This document shows, one piece after another, positions 44,409-56,640 of a stretch of 64,000 nucleotides of DNA (its first letter is position 1; each line of letters begins with the position of its first letter). The position numbers and the translations under genes are program-made. The DNA lies in contig NC_045432.1 in the NCBI RefSeq assembly GCF_902635505.1, positions 75,089,823 to 75,153,822 on the forward strand, in the 5' to 3' direction. Source of the stretch: Sarcophilus harrisii (Eukaryota; Chordata; Mammalia; Dasyuromorphia; Dasyuridae). The notes under the pieces are model-generated. The model saw only the letters and a list, made by a program, of their open reading frames with translations, was not told where the DNA came from and searched no databases.

Positions 44409-45734
44409 AAAAATCTTTTCTTGAGATTCCTTCCCAACTCCTCTAGCCCTGATTACACCAGGACTAAAGGTAATAATTACACTCATTACACGAGTCTTCT
44501 CAGCCTCTGGACCTCAGTCTCGGTTATCAGTAACATCTGCCGCTGAGCCTTCCAGGACTTAAAAGATACCAGTCTTCTGGAATTACAAACCCCAAAGGTG
44601 TCGTCTAGACCGGCCGACCTTGTTTCCCAAGGACTGAAAAGGATAAGAACCCTGCCGGGATTTAATTCTTTGTTTCAAAACAGGGTATTTCCCTTTTCCC
44701 TCCTTTATAAGGTTAACTAGACAACAACATCTCCCATGGGGAAAGCCCCAGATCTCTTCTGGGAGCAGTTCTAATTCCTTAACAAAGCAGAAAAAAAAAC
44801 CATTTGGTCCAAGGGAATTTAGTATCTGATATCATTTAGTTTCTTAAGAGCCTGATTCTTTCTTTTCACTTTCCTTGATGAGGGCAGATGCATTCAATCC
44901 ACAAGGCCCGGCACTTATTTCTTATAAAACCTTAGAAGTAAAGAATGTTCCCTTATCATAACTCAATAGTCCCTGTCAATCCATATCTAGTTCTAATTTA
45001 TTCCATTGTTATTTTACTAACCCCTCTTGAGGTAGCAGAGCTTGGGGTGGGCCGGGGGAGCGTCCACCCTTCCTATCAGATGGTCCGCTATAATCAACGA
45101 ATTCCTCTGTTTCCCTACTAGTGTCATTTCAGTAAAATCTGCCTGGAATATTCCCTCCGGAGGGACACCTCCTCGATACTGTCTGATTTGTCCTTAGCCA
45201 CATGGAATGCCTTTCCGATATTTGTGTGGCAATCGAACATATCTCGATCGGGCCAGATTTTCTCAAAAACCATCACACGTTGCTGGAGCACTCCGATGGC
45301 TTCCTTAATACAACACAGTTAAAATTTCCCCACTCAAGGCCTCATTTAACATTCTCCTCCCATCAGGTAATTGCCAATATCCTTCAGGGCGTTTTTATTG
45401 CTCTGGTATCTTCCAACCTCTTCTCCTCCTCTTTCAAACATATTGGAGCTGCCTCTATTTTAGACAGAGTGGGATAAAGACAAACATCTGTTCCCCACTC
45501 CTCCCTCTACAGAGCCACTTCCTTTAAACATTTTCCTCCTCAGTTAAGCAGTTCCCCACTACCTCAGGAGGTTATCCTCTTCTGATGCTCTCTAACATGT
45601 TGCTAAAATTTTTCCTGCCCCAAAGTCTTGTAATAATCCATAAGTGTCGTGTGATTTCTTAAGGGGGCAAAACAGGGGTATTGGAAGGGCACCTGCAAAG
45701 TTCTAGTAGTCCATTCCTTCAGAAATCTGCCATC

Positions 45735-45850
45735 TTATTTATTTATTTTTTGCTGAGGCAATTGGGGTTAAGTGACTTGCCCAGAGTCATAGTTAGGATG
45801 TGTTAAGTGTCTGGGGTCAGATTTGAACTCAGATCCTCCTGACTTCTTAT
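45735..45850 (-). mobile_element. tRNA-derived SINE, 5' truncated, inside the retroviral fossil
   Basis: 'ttttgctgaggcaattgggg', 'acttgcccagagtcatagtt' and 'ttgaactcagatcctcctga'. Confidence 0.88.
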
Positions 45851-46599
45851 TTTTTTCCTCTATTGATACAGGGTATTGTTTGACACTCATACCACAGTGT
45901 CTGGATTTTTCAGGTTGATTTTAAGTGGGGAATTTTTAAACCTCCCCTGTTTCTGCCATTCATATTCTATTAGATGGGGGGTGTATTTTAAATACTGCCT
46001 TATGGGTCAACACCTTTAATTCCAATACCAATTGTATAATCCAGTCTCTGCCTAAGACATCATTCCCCACCTGTGGGATTTACCTCTACCCTTTAATTTT
46101 TCCCATATCCAGGAGTGACTTCTCTAATAGATACACAGAAATCTTTTCCTTTACTTCTATTCCTTATCCCTGAAATTTCCTGACTAATTTATAGAGCCAG
46201 GATCTCTCCACTGCAGTAACCACTGAACTTTCTTCTTTTTTCCTCGTTTTACACGCACAGTAATTACCAACTGCAGGTTTGAACATAATGAATAATATTT
46301 GAATGTTCATGAGTGACAACCCAATGGTCTGAGCTCAGTTTCCTCAACTCACAAGCAAAGGCGGAAATACTCCATCTCCTAATGACATTTACTGAGTTAG
46401 CGAGGCTGATAATAACAACAGATTCTTGAACACATTTTCCACCTCCTGTTAGTTTTCCAGTTTATATTCTACTAACATTCGGGGGACTCGATAACAAACC
46501 CAATCTGGGTTCTACAATCTCAGAAAGGACTCGTTACTTCTCAGTTCAGGTAGAACAGAATCTATCACAACCAATTAGATTTCCAATTTCATTTTATTT

Positions 46600-46800
46600 T
46601 CATCTATTTTATTAAAGGTTTTTATTTTTCCAAACATATGCGTGGACAATTTTTCAACATTAACCCTTGCAAAACCTTCCCCCACCCCCTCCCCTAGATG
46701 GCAAGTAGTCCAATATATGTTAAATATACGTCAAATCCACTACATGCATACAGATTTTTATGATTGTCGTGCCACATGAGAAAAATCCAATCAATAGTTT
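46600..46800 (-). mobile_element. LINE-1 3' end inside the retroviral fossil
   Basis: 'aaacatatgcgtggacaatt', 'aacattaacccttgcaaaac', 'cctagatggcaagtagtcca' and 'atgagaaaaatccaatcaat'. Confidence 0.88.
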
Positions 46801-47246
46801 TCCCATTTTAACGCATATACCCATTTAAAGATAATTTTAAAATGAACCAATATTTGAGTTTGGGAGGTTCCCTAAAATCTACCTAGATGTTCCATTCAAG
46901 CAAAATTGCCTTTTAGTTGTTTTCCCATTTCAACCCGCTTCTCTTTTCGTAAGCCAGGAAAGTTAAATGGCCAGTTTTGCCTGATAGGGGTTTTTCCCTT
47001 AAGATTCCTCCTGGAATGCTTCTGGAAACTGAGTTTCGGGAACAAACTTATAAGCTCTTTGCTTGCAGGAGTTTTTAAAGTGGTAGCTACTGGTTTTCCC
47101 TTCCCCCCAGAGTTCCCAAACTCTCTAATCCCTTTTGGTCTATGCTCTTCTCATTGCTACAGGTTTCAACTTTCTCATTTACCTTTCTATATTTGTCTCA
47201 TTTCTTTCTCACTCTGATTACCCACTTGCTTTTACCAGGTTCGCTG

Positions 47247-48170
47247 TATATATATATATATATATATATATAGAGATGTATGTATATGTATATATGTATA
47301 CATGTGTGTATATATGCATGTATATGTATATATTGTATATGTGTGTATATATGTATATGTGTGTATGTGTATGTGTATATATAGGCATATATGTATATAT
47401 CTGTGTATATGTATATATTGTGTATGTATATGTATATATATATATATATATGTGTGTGTATATGCATGTATATGTATATATGTGTATGTATATATAGATA
47501 TATATTATATATCTGTGTATATGTATATATTCTGTATGTATGTGTATGCACTATTGTTATATATTCGGTATTTAAATAAATTACATATATTATATTTGTG
47601 GGTTTTATGTATGTGTATATATATATAGGTACATATGTATATATCTGTGTATATGTATATATTTTATGTGTATATGTATGTATATGTGTGTATATATAGG
47701 TATTGTTTGTATATATTTATGTATTTTTTTAAATATATATGTGTGGATATGTGTTATATTTGATGTATGTGTATATAGGTATATATGTATATTTATGTGT
47801 GTATATTATATAGGTTATTGTTATATATGTGTGTTTATTTATTTTGTATGTGTGTTATGGGTATATATTATTTATTGTGTATTATTTGTATTGTGTTGTT
47901 GTATATAAGTATATTGTATTTTATATTGTGTATTATGTGTTATGTTTATGTGTTTTATTATGGGATAAGGTATATATGTATATTTATATTGTTTATGTGT
48001 ATGTTATATTGTTTTGTGTATATGTATATTTTTGTATGTATTGTATATATTGTTATTGTGTATTTTATATATGTTAATTGTGTATTAGGTATATATGTTG
48101 TGTTTGTTTTTTTTTTGTTTTTATAGTATATAGCAAAGGTGATTTTTTGGTTTATTATTAGGGTAATTGT
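47247..48170. repeat. TA/TG-rich simple-repeat array, about 0.9 kb
   Basis: Starts as pure TA, passes into TATG/TGTA/GTAT mixtures and becomes steadily less regular to the right, where many units look shortened (about 47850-48170). It lies inside the retroviral fossil. Confidence 0.93.
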
Positions 48171-48985
48171 GATTATTATATGTCAGTATGTATTGTAAAT
48201 TATTTTGTTTTTTTTCCTTTTTCCCCTGTTTGCAGTGCTGCCAAAGCCAACCGAGAAAAGTTCTCTTTCTTTGGACTATCCCATCTAAGGGAAATTACTC
48301 CAATTGACCTTTATATCAAAATCGGCCCCCCCTCCAAAAAGCTTAGTTCAAAGTCTACCCTTTTCCGTTTAGTTGAACCAAGAAGCCAAAGCCATCCTGT
48401 GGAACTCCCTCTAAAGGCCCGGGGAAAGGAAAAGACTCTGGCTCCTTTCTAAAGGGAGGCTCCTTCCCGGGTTTTTCCCTCCCTGTACACCCTTGGTCCC
48501 CATTTAAATAGGGGGCCCCAAAGGGAACAGAAACCACCAAACCTCTAGGAAATGAGGCCATCGGAGCAAGGGCCCCTATCCTGGACCACTATGGTTGAAA
48601 CCTGGGGCTTCCCCACGAAAATGAAAAGATCTTACCTTGAGCCCCTCTGAAAGGAGGCCCTCCATTCAGCCTGATATTTCCCCAAGCCAGCGGCACAGAG
48701 GCCAAATTCTGATCTCTCACAAACTTGCTAATTTGAAATATGGAACACAGAGCACAAAGTAGACAGACACAGACACACACACACATAAATCTATTTCCAG
48801 CTTCTCCATACAGATTTAAGCCTGATGGGCCCAGTTACTCCCGGGAGCGTTCTCCCAATTTTCTTCCCTTTATATTTTGGTACCTCATCCCAATCACTAA
48901 GTTTGAACCCCAAAGGGCTACCAGCTAGTTCTTCTGGGAACAATTCATTTTTGCTCAACTTTAAATTACCTTTCCAATTCCTTAC

Positions 48986-49740
48986 AGACTCTAACCACTT
49001 AGGAGGGCCTCCTTATAAACTTTAACCACTTAGGAGGGTCTCCTTATGAACTTTAACCACTTAGGAGGGTCTCCTTATAAACTTTAACCACTTAGGAGGG
49101 TCTCCTTATGAACTTTAACCACTTAGGAGGGCCTCCTTATGAACTTTAACCACTTAGGAGGGCCTCCTTATGGACTAACTGCTCAGGTTGCCTCAGTGGA
49201 CACCTTACAGATTCTAGTCTCCTTCTGGACTCTAACCACTTAGAAGGGCCTCCTTATGCACTAACTGCTCAGGTTGCCTCAGTGGACACCTTACAGACTC
49301 TAACCACTTAAGAGGCCCTCCTTATGCACTAACTGCTCAGGTTGCCTCAGTGGACATCTTACAGATTCTAGCTTCCTTATGGACTCTAACCACTTAGGAG
49401 GGCCTCTTTATGGACTAACTGCTCAGATTGGCTCACTGGACACCTTACAGCAGTGGTTCTCAAAGTATGGACCAGAGCATCCTGGGAAATCTCTGAAACC
49501 CTTTTAGAAGGTCTACAAATTCAAAAATAGTTTTTATTTCCAATATGGTAAATGTCTATAAATATAATCCAGATAAGCAAAAACGCTTGGGAGAGCTCCT
49601 CAATAATTTTTAATAGAATAAAGATACTGAAAACAAAAGTTTGAGAGCCACTGCACAGATTCTGACCACTTATGAGGGCCTCCTTATGGACTAACTGCTC
49701 AGCTTGGCTCACTGGACGTCCACCTTATGTACTCTTAACC
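48986..49740. repeat. Tandem array: 31-bp units then longer composite units
   Basis: Six units of 31 bp ('ctttaaccacttaggagggt' plus 'ctccttatgaa') start at about 48990, 49021, 49052, 49083, 49114 and 49145. Composite units containing 'ctaactgctcaggttgcctc' and 'agtggacaccttacagattc' follow. The array continues on the far side of the hAT element at 49451-49653. Confidence 0.93.
49451..49653. mobile_element. 203-bp non-autonomous hAT-type element, copy 1
   Basis: The ends are CAGTGGTTCTCAAA and TTTGAGAGCCACTG, near-perfect terminal inverted repeats of the hAT/MER1 kind. The inside is AT-rich and non-coding. It is inserted in the 31-bp-type tandem array. A clean 8-bp duplication is not visible here. 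Same length as the copy at 59573-59775. Confidence 0.9.
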
Positions 49741-51045
49741 ACTTAGTATCACCCAGATCTCACTTACCCGAGTTTGTGTGCACAAATTCACATGGCCTCT
49801 GTTAACTGCTTTGCATCAGGTAATTTATGATGGTTTTCTTGTTTCCAATTTCAGAAAGAGGGAAAGAGAAAGGGGGGGTTCCATTTTACTACCCTGAGAG
49901 CTTTTCTTTTGGGGTTTTTTTCTCTTTCAAGGGAGAGTCCCAAACCCCGGGCCCAAACCCAAAAGCCACCAGAAGTTCTGACACGGCGCCTACTTTCGGA
50001 TTCCAGTCGGAAGACCCCCAAGATCGGAGCCGAAAATCCCAGAGAAGCCCTTATCTGTGTGGGACACAAAGACCCTTACCAGTAATTCCAGAACTTCAGG
50101 GTGAGTTTAGTACAAGGGGAAATTTATTAGCTTTCTAGAGAAAGGATGCTCTCCAAACCCCAAACGGAGAAATGAGCATGTATGTTGAGCAAAGCAGATA
50201 ATATAGACCCTCATCACAAATTCCCCTTCCCTTCTTCCCCTTTAACCCATCTGCTGGGTCTCAGGAGCTACAATCTATTCATGAAAAAACACCCAGCGTA
50301 AAAGCAAAGAAAACAGTGTTTCTCATAACGAGTCTCACCAGATGGCAAAGGACGACCCCCTTCCCTTCTAGTCTAGAGGTTTCCAGAAATTTTTAGTTTT
50401 GGTCAGGATGTACTTTAGTTGTCACGAGCAATTTGATTTATGGGGCAAGATACAGGATATTCTGGGTCCTCCAGGATGAGATACTTTCCTAGCATAAACA
50501 TGGCTATAACCTTGGGAGGGCTTCATTATCTCAAGCTCAAGGCCTCTCCCAACCCAGAGGCTGGAATCTCCCTTTCCTCATGGAAAAAGCATCCCACAAG
50601 CCTAGAGGAGAAAGAGAGGGGGATTAATTATCCAGTCAGTCCTTTTGGTAAACATTCCCTCTTTGGCTCAATAGCCGATGGAAATAGTCTTGTTTTTCAC
50701 ATGGCAAGCAGACCAGAAACTTTACCTGGGCATGCTCTGAAGTCCATATGGATATTGTATCAGCAGAACATGCTACATGTACGTTCCTAAGGCCTAAGCC
50801 CACGGTTGCTTTTCCCTTTAGACAACAAATCCTCTTTTGTTGGGCAGTTAGATAATTTCTAGGGATTTTTTTTTAGTCACTTATGATTATGAAAATCTTT
50901 CTACAGATAATTCTTTCTGGTTGTTTTTGAGAGCACTTTCATGGCTTAGTACAAAAAATTGTGTTGAAGAAACAATATTAATACTAATACAGAAATGGGC
51001 ATTTTTAGGGCCAGGTCTACGGGGAATAGTGTTTATTTAATTCAT

Positions 51046-51048
<3 letters not shown>
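49741..51048. other. Right part of the retroviral fossil and unassigned flank
   Basis: 49850-50100 is purine/pyrimidine-biased and looks like the leader beside the LTR. 50801-51048 is unassigned unique sequence. Confidence 0.35.

Positions 51049-51101
<53 letters not shown>
51049..51101. repeat. (TA)n, about 26 units
   Basis: An uninterrupted AT dinucleotide run directly before a LINE-1 3' end. Confidence 0.97.
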
Positions 51102-51102
<1 letters not shown>

Positions 51103-51107
<5 letters not shown>

Positions 51108-51566
51108 GGGAACTGAGTGTGAATCACAACACAGCATTTTCACTCTCTTTGTTGTTGTTTGCTCGCATTTTGTTTTCTTTCTCATTTTTTTTCTTTTTGA
51201 TCTGATTTTTCTTGTGCAGCAAGAGAATTATATAAATATGTATACATACACTGGATTTAAATATGTGCTATATAAATATGTTAAATATATTAAATTTAAA
51301 CTATATGTTTATATTAAATATACATATGATATATTAATTAATCATATCAATATGCTAATTGTTTATATTAAATTTAGAATATATGTTTGCATCAAAAATG
51401 TTTATATATTTTAATATGTTTAACATATATTGGATCACTTGCCATCTAGGGGAGGGGGCGGGGGAAGGAGGAGAAAATTTGGAACACAAGGTTTTTGCAA
51501 GAGTCAATGTTGAAAAATTATCCATGCCTATGTTTTGTAAATAAAAAGCTATAATAAAAAATATAA
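51103..51566 (+). mobile_element. LINE-1 3' end with AT-rich internal expansion
   Basis: 'gggaactgagtgtgaatcac', 'ctttttgatctgatttttct', 'ggatcacttgccatctaggg' and 'aataaaaagctataataaaa'. Between 51235 and 51420 an ATATTAAAT-type expansion lengthens the 3' UTR. Confidence 0.9.
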
Positions 51567-51978
51567 TCTTCAGACTGGGCATAATACATGATGTGCTCCG
51601 GTGTGACTCTGTCCCTCTCCCCCAAAAGCTTCTGGGTGATATTGAGAGGAATGTTGAACTAGGAAAAGATAGTCGGGGTGAATCTTACCCGCCATTCCTC
51701 CTGGATCACTCCCCATGAGGCTGCATCCCCGAGATCTATATTGAGAATTTCACTCAAGAGGATATCAAAGTTGCTTCCTGTTCCCCAGAAGAGGATACTT
51801 CCCCTTTTGTGGTGTTCTAATTGAGCGATTGCTTCATGGGATGGGGAAGGCAATGATTTTATCCAGATAAGATCCACCTTTAAGCAATTTCCCTTAGACC
51901 TTTTGATTGTCTGCTTATTAACCTACCTTTTCTAGGAGCTTTCTCCAAATGTATGTAAAGGGCTTTGGAGAAAAAGCT
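51567..51978. other. Nothing recognised
   Basis: Unique sequence. Confidence 0.35.
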
Positions 51979-52133
51979 TGATTTATTTATTTATTTTGCT
52001 GAGACAATTGGGGTTAAGTGACATGCCCAGGGTCACACAGCTAGAAATTGTTAAGTGTCTGAGACCAGATTTGAACTCAGGTCTTTCTGACTTCAGGACT
52101 AGTGCTCTATCCACTGCACCACCTAGCTGCCCT
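51979..52133 (-). mobile_element. tRNA-headed SINE, full length
   Basis: A TTTA tail, 'gagacaattggggttaagtg', 'acatgcccagggtcacacag', and head complement 'atccactgcaccacctagct' then 'gccc'. Confidence 0.95.
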
Positions 52134-52271
52134 GAAATACTGTTTCTTAATATTTCTAAGGAAGCAAAAAAAATTTTTAATGTTCTTCCACAACTCCCCT
52201 AACATCGTCTAGATTGATTCTAAGATCTGTTTTGGATCTGTCATTCAGTAGCAAGATACAAAATATGGAGT

Positions 52272-52582
52272 TCTCTGTTTTACTTATTTTTATTGTTGTT
52301 CAATCGTATCCAATTCTTTGCGACCCCATTTGAGGTTTTCTTAGCAAATACTATTATATATGTGTACATATGTATATGTAGGTATAATGTTATAAATATG
52401 ATACTAAAGCAGTTTGTAATTTCCTTCTCCAGCTCATTTTACAGATGAGGGAACTGAGGTATGCAGGGTGAAGTGGCTTGCTCAGGGTCACTCATAGGAA
52501 GTGTCTGAGGCCAAATCTGATCTTAGGAAGACGAGTCTTCCCGATTCCAACCTCAGGGCTCTCTCTGCTGCACCTCACACAG
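52272..52582 (-). mobile_element. Long-type SINE with internal TATG expansion
   Basis: Complement of the long SINE subtype: 'gttgttcaatcgtatccaat', 'gaccccatttgaggttttct', then a TATA/TATG insert-like expansion (about 52350-52400), 'tttccttctccagctcattt', 'ctcagggtcactcatagg', and a degenerate head. Confidence 0.85.
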
Positions 52583-53876
52583 AGCTGCTTCTTTGAATGC
52601 AGCAAAATTAGTGTGATGACAAGTTTTATCCCAAATGCAATACAAGTATACCCAGTGACATAACAGGATTGTGGCATTGCCTTGATTTGGTATATAGAAA
52701 GCAGTGCAATGGGTAGCGACAAACACAGTAGTCAAATGTGCAGTGAGTTTCTAGCCATCCCTTTGCATCTGTAACAGTAGCCAGGAGATTGTACAACTTA
52801 AGAAAGCTGTTTAGGAAAACAACAACAACAAAATTAAAAAAAAAAAAAGAAACCTGTTTAGGGACAAGGTAGTCTAGTTAAAGACAACTGGAACTTTCTC
52901 CTGCTCCTTAGTGGGTCAATGGATAATCTGGTCCCCTTAGTCATAGCCCTTCGAACGGAGATATTCTGAGTCTAGATGCTGATTCTTCCCATAGATCTCT
53001 GGTTCTCATCTGGAGGGTGACACCACATTCTGCCATTACATCTGTAGCTCTAAAATTGGCTCACCCTGCAATTGGACAGTTGGGAAGATCGGTGGGCTCA
53101 CTCATTTCCTGTTCCATACCAACTATTTGGCTTGATTCCAGGAGGTCTTACTCTAACCTGACTCAGTTCCTCTGGGGGTTTGAGTTTCCATACACCACCC
53201 TGGACTCTTTTATCCTACATGCATCCTTCTTGGGGTCCCCAAGTCAAGGCCCACATGCTTTCAAAGGTACGGAAAGTCGTGCCGTGGGTGGCTGCACTGA
53301 GATCTGAACCCGAGCACCTCCAGGGATAATTTTATGGTCAAAAGACAAGGAATTCTTGATTCCTTGAACTGCCCGAGCAACATGGCGCGCGGGGTTACCG
53401 TGTATGACCATTCAAGGCTGGCCAGTCAAGAATTTCTGGAACTCAGAGCGTTGTGCTCTCCCATTGGGCCATCCCATCCTCTTCCATGAGTGAGAAGAGA
53501 CCTTATGGGGTTGCCTAATGCAGAAATAACAGAGACCATGCTTGAAGCTATCTGGATCTGAATCTGTAGCTCTTGATAAGAACAACAGTTTTTCCAATTG
53601 CACCAATTAGTGGCCTTTTCTTATCTAGGACTGAAAACACAGCTTCATTGGAACATTGCCAATTAAATCTTGTTTACATCTCTCCGGCAGTAAGGACCCT
53701 TCGGTCTGGTTTAAGCAAGTTGTATCCATCAGATAACTGTAGTCTTAGAACAATCAGAATATTGGGAAGCAGCAGGTTGTTGAAAGAAAGAGCCATGTAA
53801 AAATCCCTAGCATACCATTTACAGCTATCCGTTCCCTTTCCCAATTTTAGATTCTGTAATAAAATAGAAGGGGCAA
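52583..53876. other. Nothing recognised
   Basis: About 1.3 kb of unique sequence with one A-rich run near 52815-52850. No exon is supported. Confidence 0.35.
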
Positions 53877-54110
53877 TTAAGGGGGTTCCATAGGGCACAG
53901 AGTGCCGGGTCTGGAGTCAGGAAGGCTCATCTTCCGGAGTTCAAATGTAGCCTAGGAGACTTACTAGTTATGTGAGCCTGGACAAGTGACTTCCCCCTGC
54001 TTGCCTCAGTTTCCTCATCTGTAAAATGAGCCGGAGAAGGAAATGACCAATCACTCCAGTATCCCTGCCAAGAAAGCCCCATATCACGGATATTAGGAAG
54101 CATGGCTATA
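53877..54110 (+). mobile_element. Long-type SINE
   Basis: 'gggcacagagtgccgggtct', 'ggagtcaggaaggctcatct', 'cctcagtttcctcatctgta', 'atgagccggagaaggaaatg' and a 3' end 'agaaagccccatatcacgga'. Confidence 0.88.
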
Positions 54111-54514
54111 GTTGTTACTTCACAAAATGCAAGGGAGATTCTGGTCAGTTATGGGCAGGTATGGTCACTGGTGATAACAATTTATAAAATAAACCCAGAC
54201 ATTTTGTACACTAGCATGCACACTTCCCAGATGTTTTATCCTAGTGTTAATATTTAATCTTTTTTGGTAAATTTCAAAGTTTATTGTAAATTTAAATGCA
54301 AAATAAGAAAATGAAAAAAATCGCCATGTATACAGCAGAACGGGAGAGAGGATTCAAGATAAAACGATACATTTCCATTTAAAGAAAACTTATATAATAA
54401 ATACCACACATTATTTTCAGAGCTTTCTTTGCTTCCTTGTAGATTCTCTTTTGTTCTCTGTTGTTTACTGGCTCCCCCTGTCCCTTCCTCCCTCTCTAAG
54501 GAGGCTATAATTAA
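54111..54514. other. Nothing recognised
   Basis: AT-rich unique sequence. Confidence 0.3.
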
Positions 54515-54660
54515 GTGCTGAGATATCTATATATCTATATCTATAATATATTATATTGTAATATAATATAATATAATATCTATAATATATTTATTATAGT
54601 ATCTGTAATAAATATCTATAAATATAAATATATAGATATACACACACATATATGCAAGAC
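54515..54660. repeat. TATC/AATAT simple repeats
   Basis: Interrupted ATATCT, then AATATAAT and AAATAT runs, ending in CACACATATA. Confidence 0.9.
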
Positions 54661-54737
54661 TATATTATACTTATTTCCATTTGTTCATCTGTTTCTCTGA
54701 AGGTGGATAAGATTCCTTGATAAGTCCAAGTCTTTCC

Positions 54738-54880
54738 TTTTTTTCCTCCTGAGGCAATTGGGGTTAAGTGACTTGCCTAAAGTCACACAGCTAGGAAGTG
54801 TTAAGTGTCTGAGGCCAGATTGGAACTCAGGTGCCCCTGACTTCAGGGCTGGTGTTCTATTCAGTGCCATCTAGCTGCCC
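54738..54880 (-). mobile_element. tRNA-headed SINE
   Basis: 'cctgaggcaattggggttaa', 'acttgcctaaagtcacacag' and head complement 'cagtgccatctagctgcccc'. Confidence 0.92.
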
Positions 54881-54989
54881 CTTTCCTTGTGTTTCTAAAT
54901 TAAACAGCTCATTTCCTATACCACAGCAATATTCCAACTCACTCTTATTCTATATGAGAGATTGTCTCTAAAAATCCACCCCCAATTTT

Positions 54990-56640
54990 CAGTATTGCTT
55001 CTGCTCTTGGCTGCATAGGTTTTATTTATACAAAAAATCATAATTGAAAATAATCAAAATTATCCATTTGACACTTCATCAGTTCTCTTGCCTCATAAAA
55101 AGGTCCACTACTGCTGAATCTGCTTACTTTATATCTTTTTTTCCCAGGTTACTTTGAAGTTCCTGATCTTTTGTTCTTCAAAATGAATTTTCTTCTTATT
55201 TTTTCTAACTCAGTAAAATAATTTTTAGTCATTTAATGATGACATTATATAAATAAATTAATTAAGTAAAATTTTCACTTTTTTATTATTTTGACTTTAC
55301 CTACCAGTGAACAATAAATAGTACTTACATTATTTAGATGTGATTTTATTTGTATAAAAAGTACTTTATGTTTATATAGTTCCTGTGTCTGTTTTGGCAA
55401 GTATACTCTCAGATATTTTATGCTGTTTAAGTATTTTAAATGATCTAAAACCACATTGAATACTATTGCTGGCCGTGTAGTTTCCCTGATTGTCTTTTAA
55501 TTAAATCTATTTTAGATTTTACTTTGGTGAGATTTTGTGTTTTTGCATTTAGGGTTAGGGATTTTTTGGCATAATAAATTCTACCCCTGCCCCTTATTTT
55601 ATCTTCGGTGTGTGTCTCTCATTTTTTAGCATTTCCTAAAAGCAACATATTGTTGAGTTCCAAATTTTCATCTGCTATCATTTTCCATTTCATGAGCAAA
55701 TTCATCCCATTCCCATTCTAAACTATAATTATTTGCACATTTTCTTCCTTCCTATTTTTCATTTTTCTTCTAACTTTATTTACCTTATCCCTCCTCACTC
55801 ATCTAGGATACCTTTCCTTCCCGTTTCTTAATCTACCTCTCCCTGTAAGAGTCCTCCTTCCCTTATCCTCTCCAACACTGTCCATATTAATCTACCTATC
55901 TTTCTAAGAGTTTCTCCCGTATCCCCTTCCTCCCTCCTCATTCTTAATCTATCCACCTTTCTAAAAGTCCTCTCATTCTGTCTCCTAGCTCTCTTGTTTC
56001 TTTCCCTAGATTGTCTCTCCTAGATCTACTTTCCAGGTCAGTTGTTTTCCCAAGTAGATATTTTACATTTTCTTTTCTATTTTCATTTCTTTCTAAATCT
56101 TGAAGACTTTTATACACTTAGATGTATATGTGGTTCCCTTTTTAATCCATTTCTAATGAGAATAAGGTTCTAGCAATTCCTGCTCTTCCCCCTTACTTAC
56201 TTTTTCTGTATCGATACTTCCTTTCATGCTCCCTTTGTATGAAATAATTTATTCCTTTTTAATATATGCAGTTTTATTTTTTTAAAACCATCTCATTTTA
56301 CTCAGATCAGCCCAAGCCTTTCTTTCAAACTAACCAAATGAAAATGACAGTCATAAAAGAACTAATAATATTTTTATATATAAGAAGTAAATAAGTTGAT
56401 CTTATTGGGTCCTTAATGTTTACCTTATTTTTCTCCAGAATATTTCCTTTAAGTTCCACTGTTTTTTGTCACAAATACCTGAGAGTCTTTCACTTTGTTA
56501 AATGTCCATCTTAAGCTCATTATCTTCCTCTGAATATAAACACAGATCTTCTCTATTCCCATAGTAGCTATCTATGGTTGAGTTCTTTCTTCTCTGCTTT
56601 CTATTTTTATTTTTGGTTCGATTTTGTTTTTAGCAGCTAT
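54990..56640 (-). mobile_element. Old LINE-1 internal region, very degenerate
   Basis: Complement-oriented L1 phrases such as 'aatcaaaattatccatttga', 'ttttggcaagtatactctca', 'ccatttctaatgagaataag' and 'tttgttaaatgtccatc'. No frame remains. The right border is uncertain. Confidence 0.6.

Larger units (their letters stand above)
42450..50800 (-). mobile_element. Broken endogenous retrovirus fossil (about 8 kb, class I-like)
   Basis: On the minus strand a piece of envelope transmembrane subunit is visible near 42480-42710, with an immunosuppressive-like helix followed by a Cys-rich 'SNCC' motif. An integrase-core-like piece lies near 45050-45190 (phrase 'IFQADFTE'). An LTR-like stretch with a TATA-type site, an AATAAA signal and a following R/U5-like part lies around 50050-50800. 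The order and the ~8-kb length fit a provirus read right to left. It is broken many times over, and at least one SINE, two LINE-1 ends, one hAT element and expanded simple repeats sit inside it. The second LTR was not recognised. It is probably old within the lineage. The borders are approximate. Confidence 0.6.

Noticed and set aside
47135-48126. Tyr/Ile/Val/Cys-rich open frames on both strands
   Set aside because: Translations of the TA/TG array.
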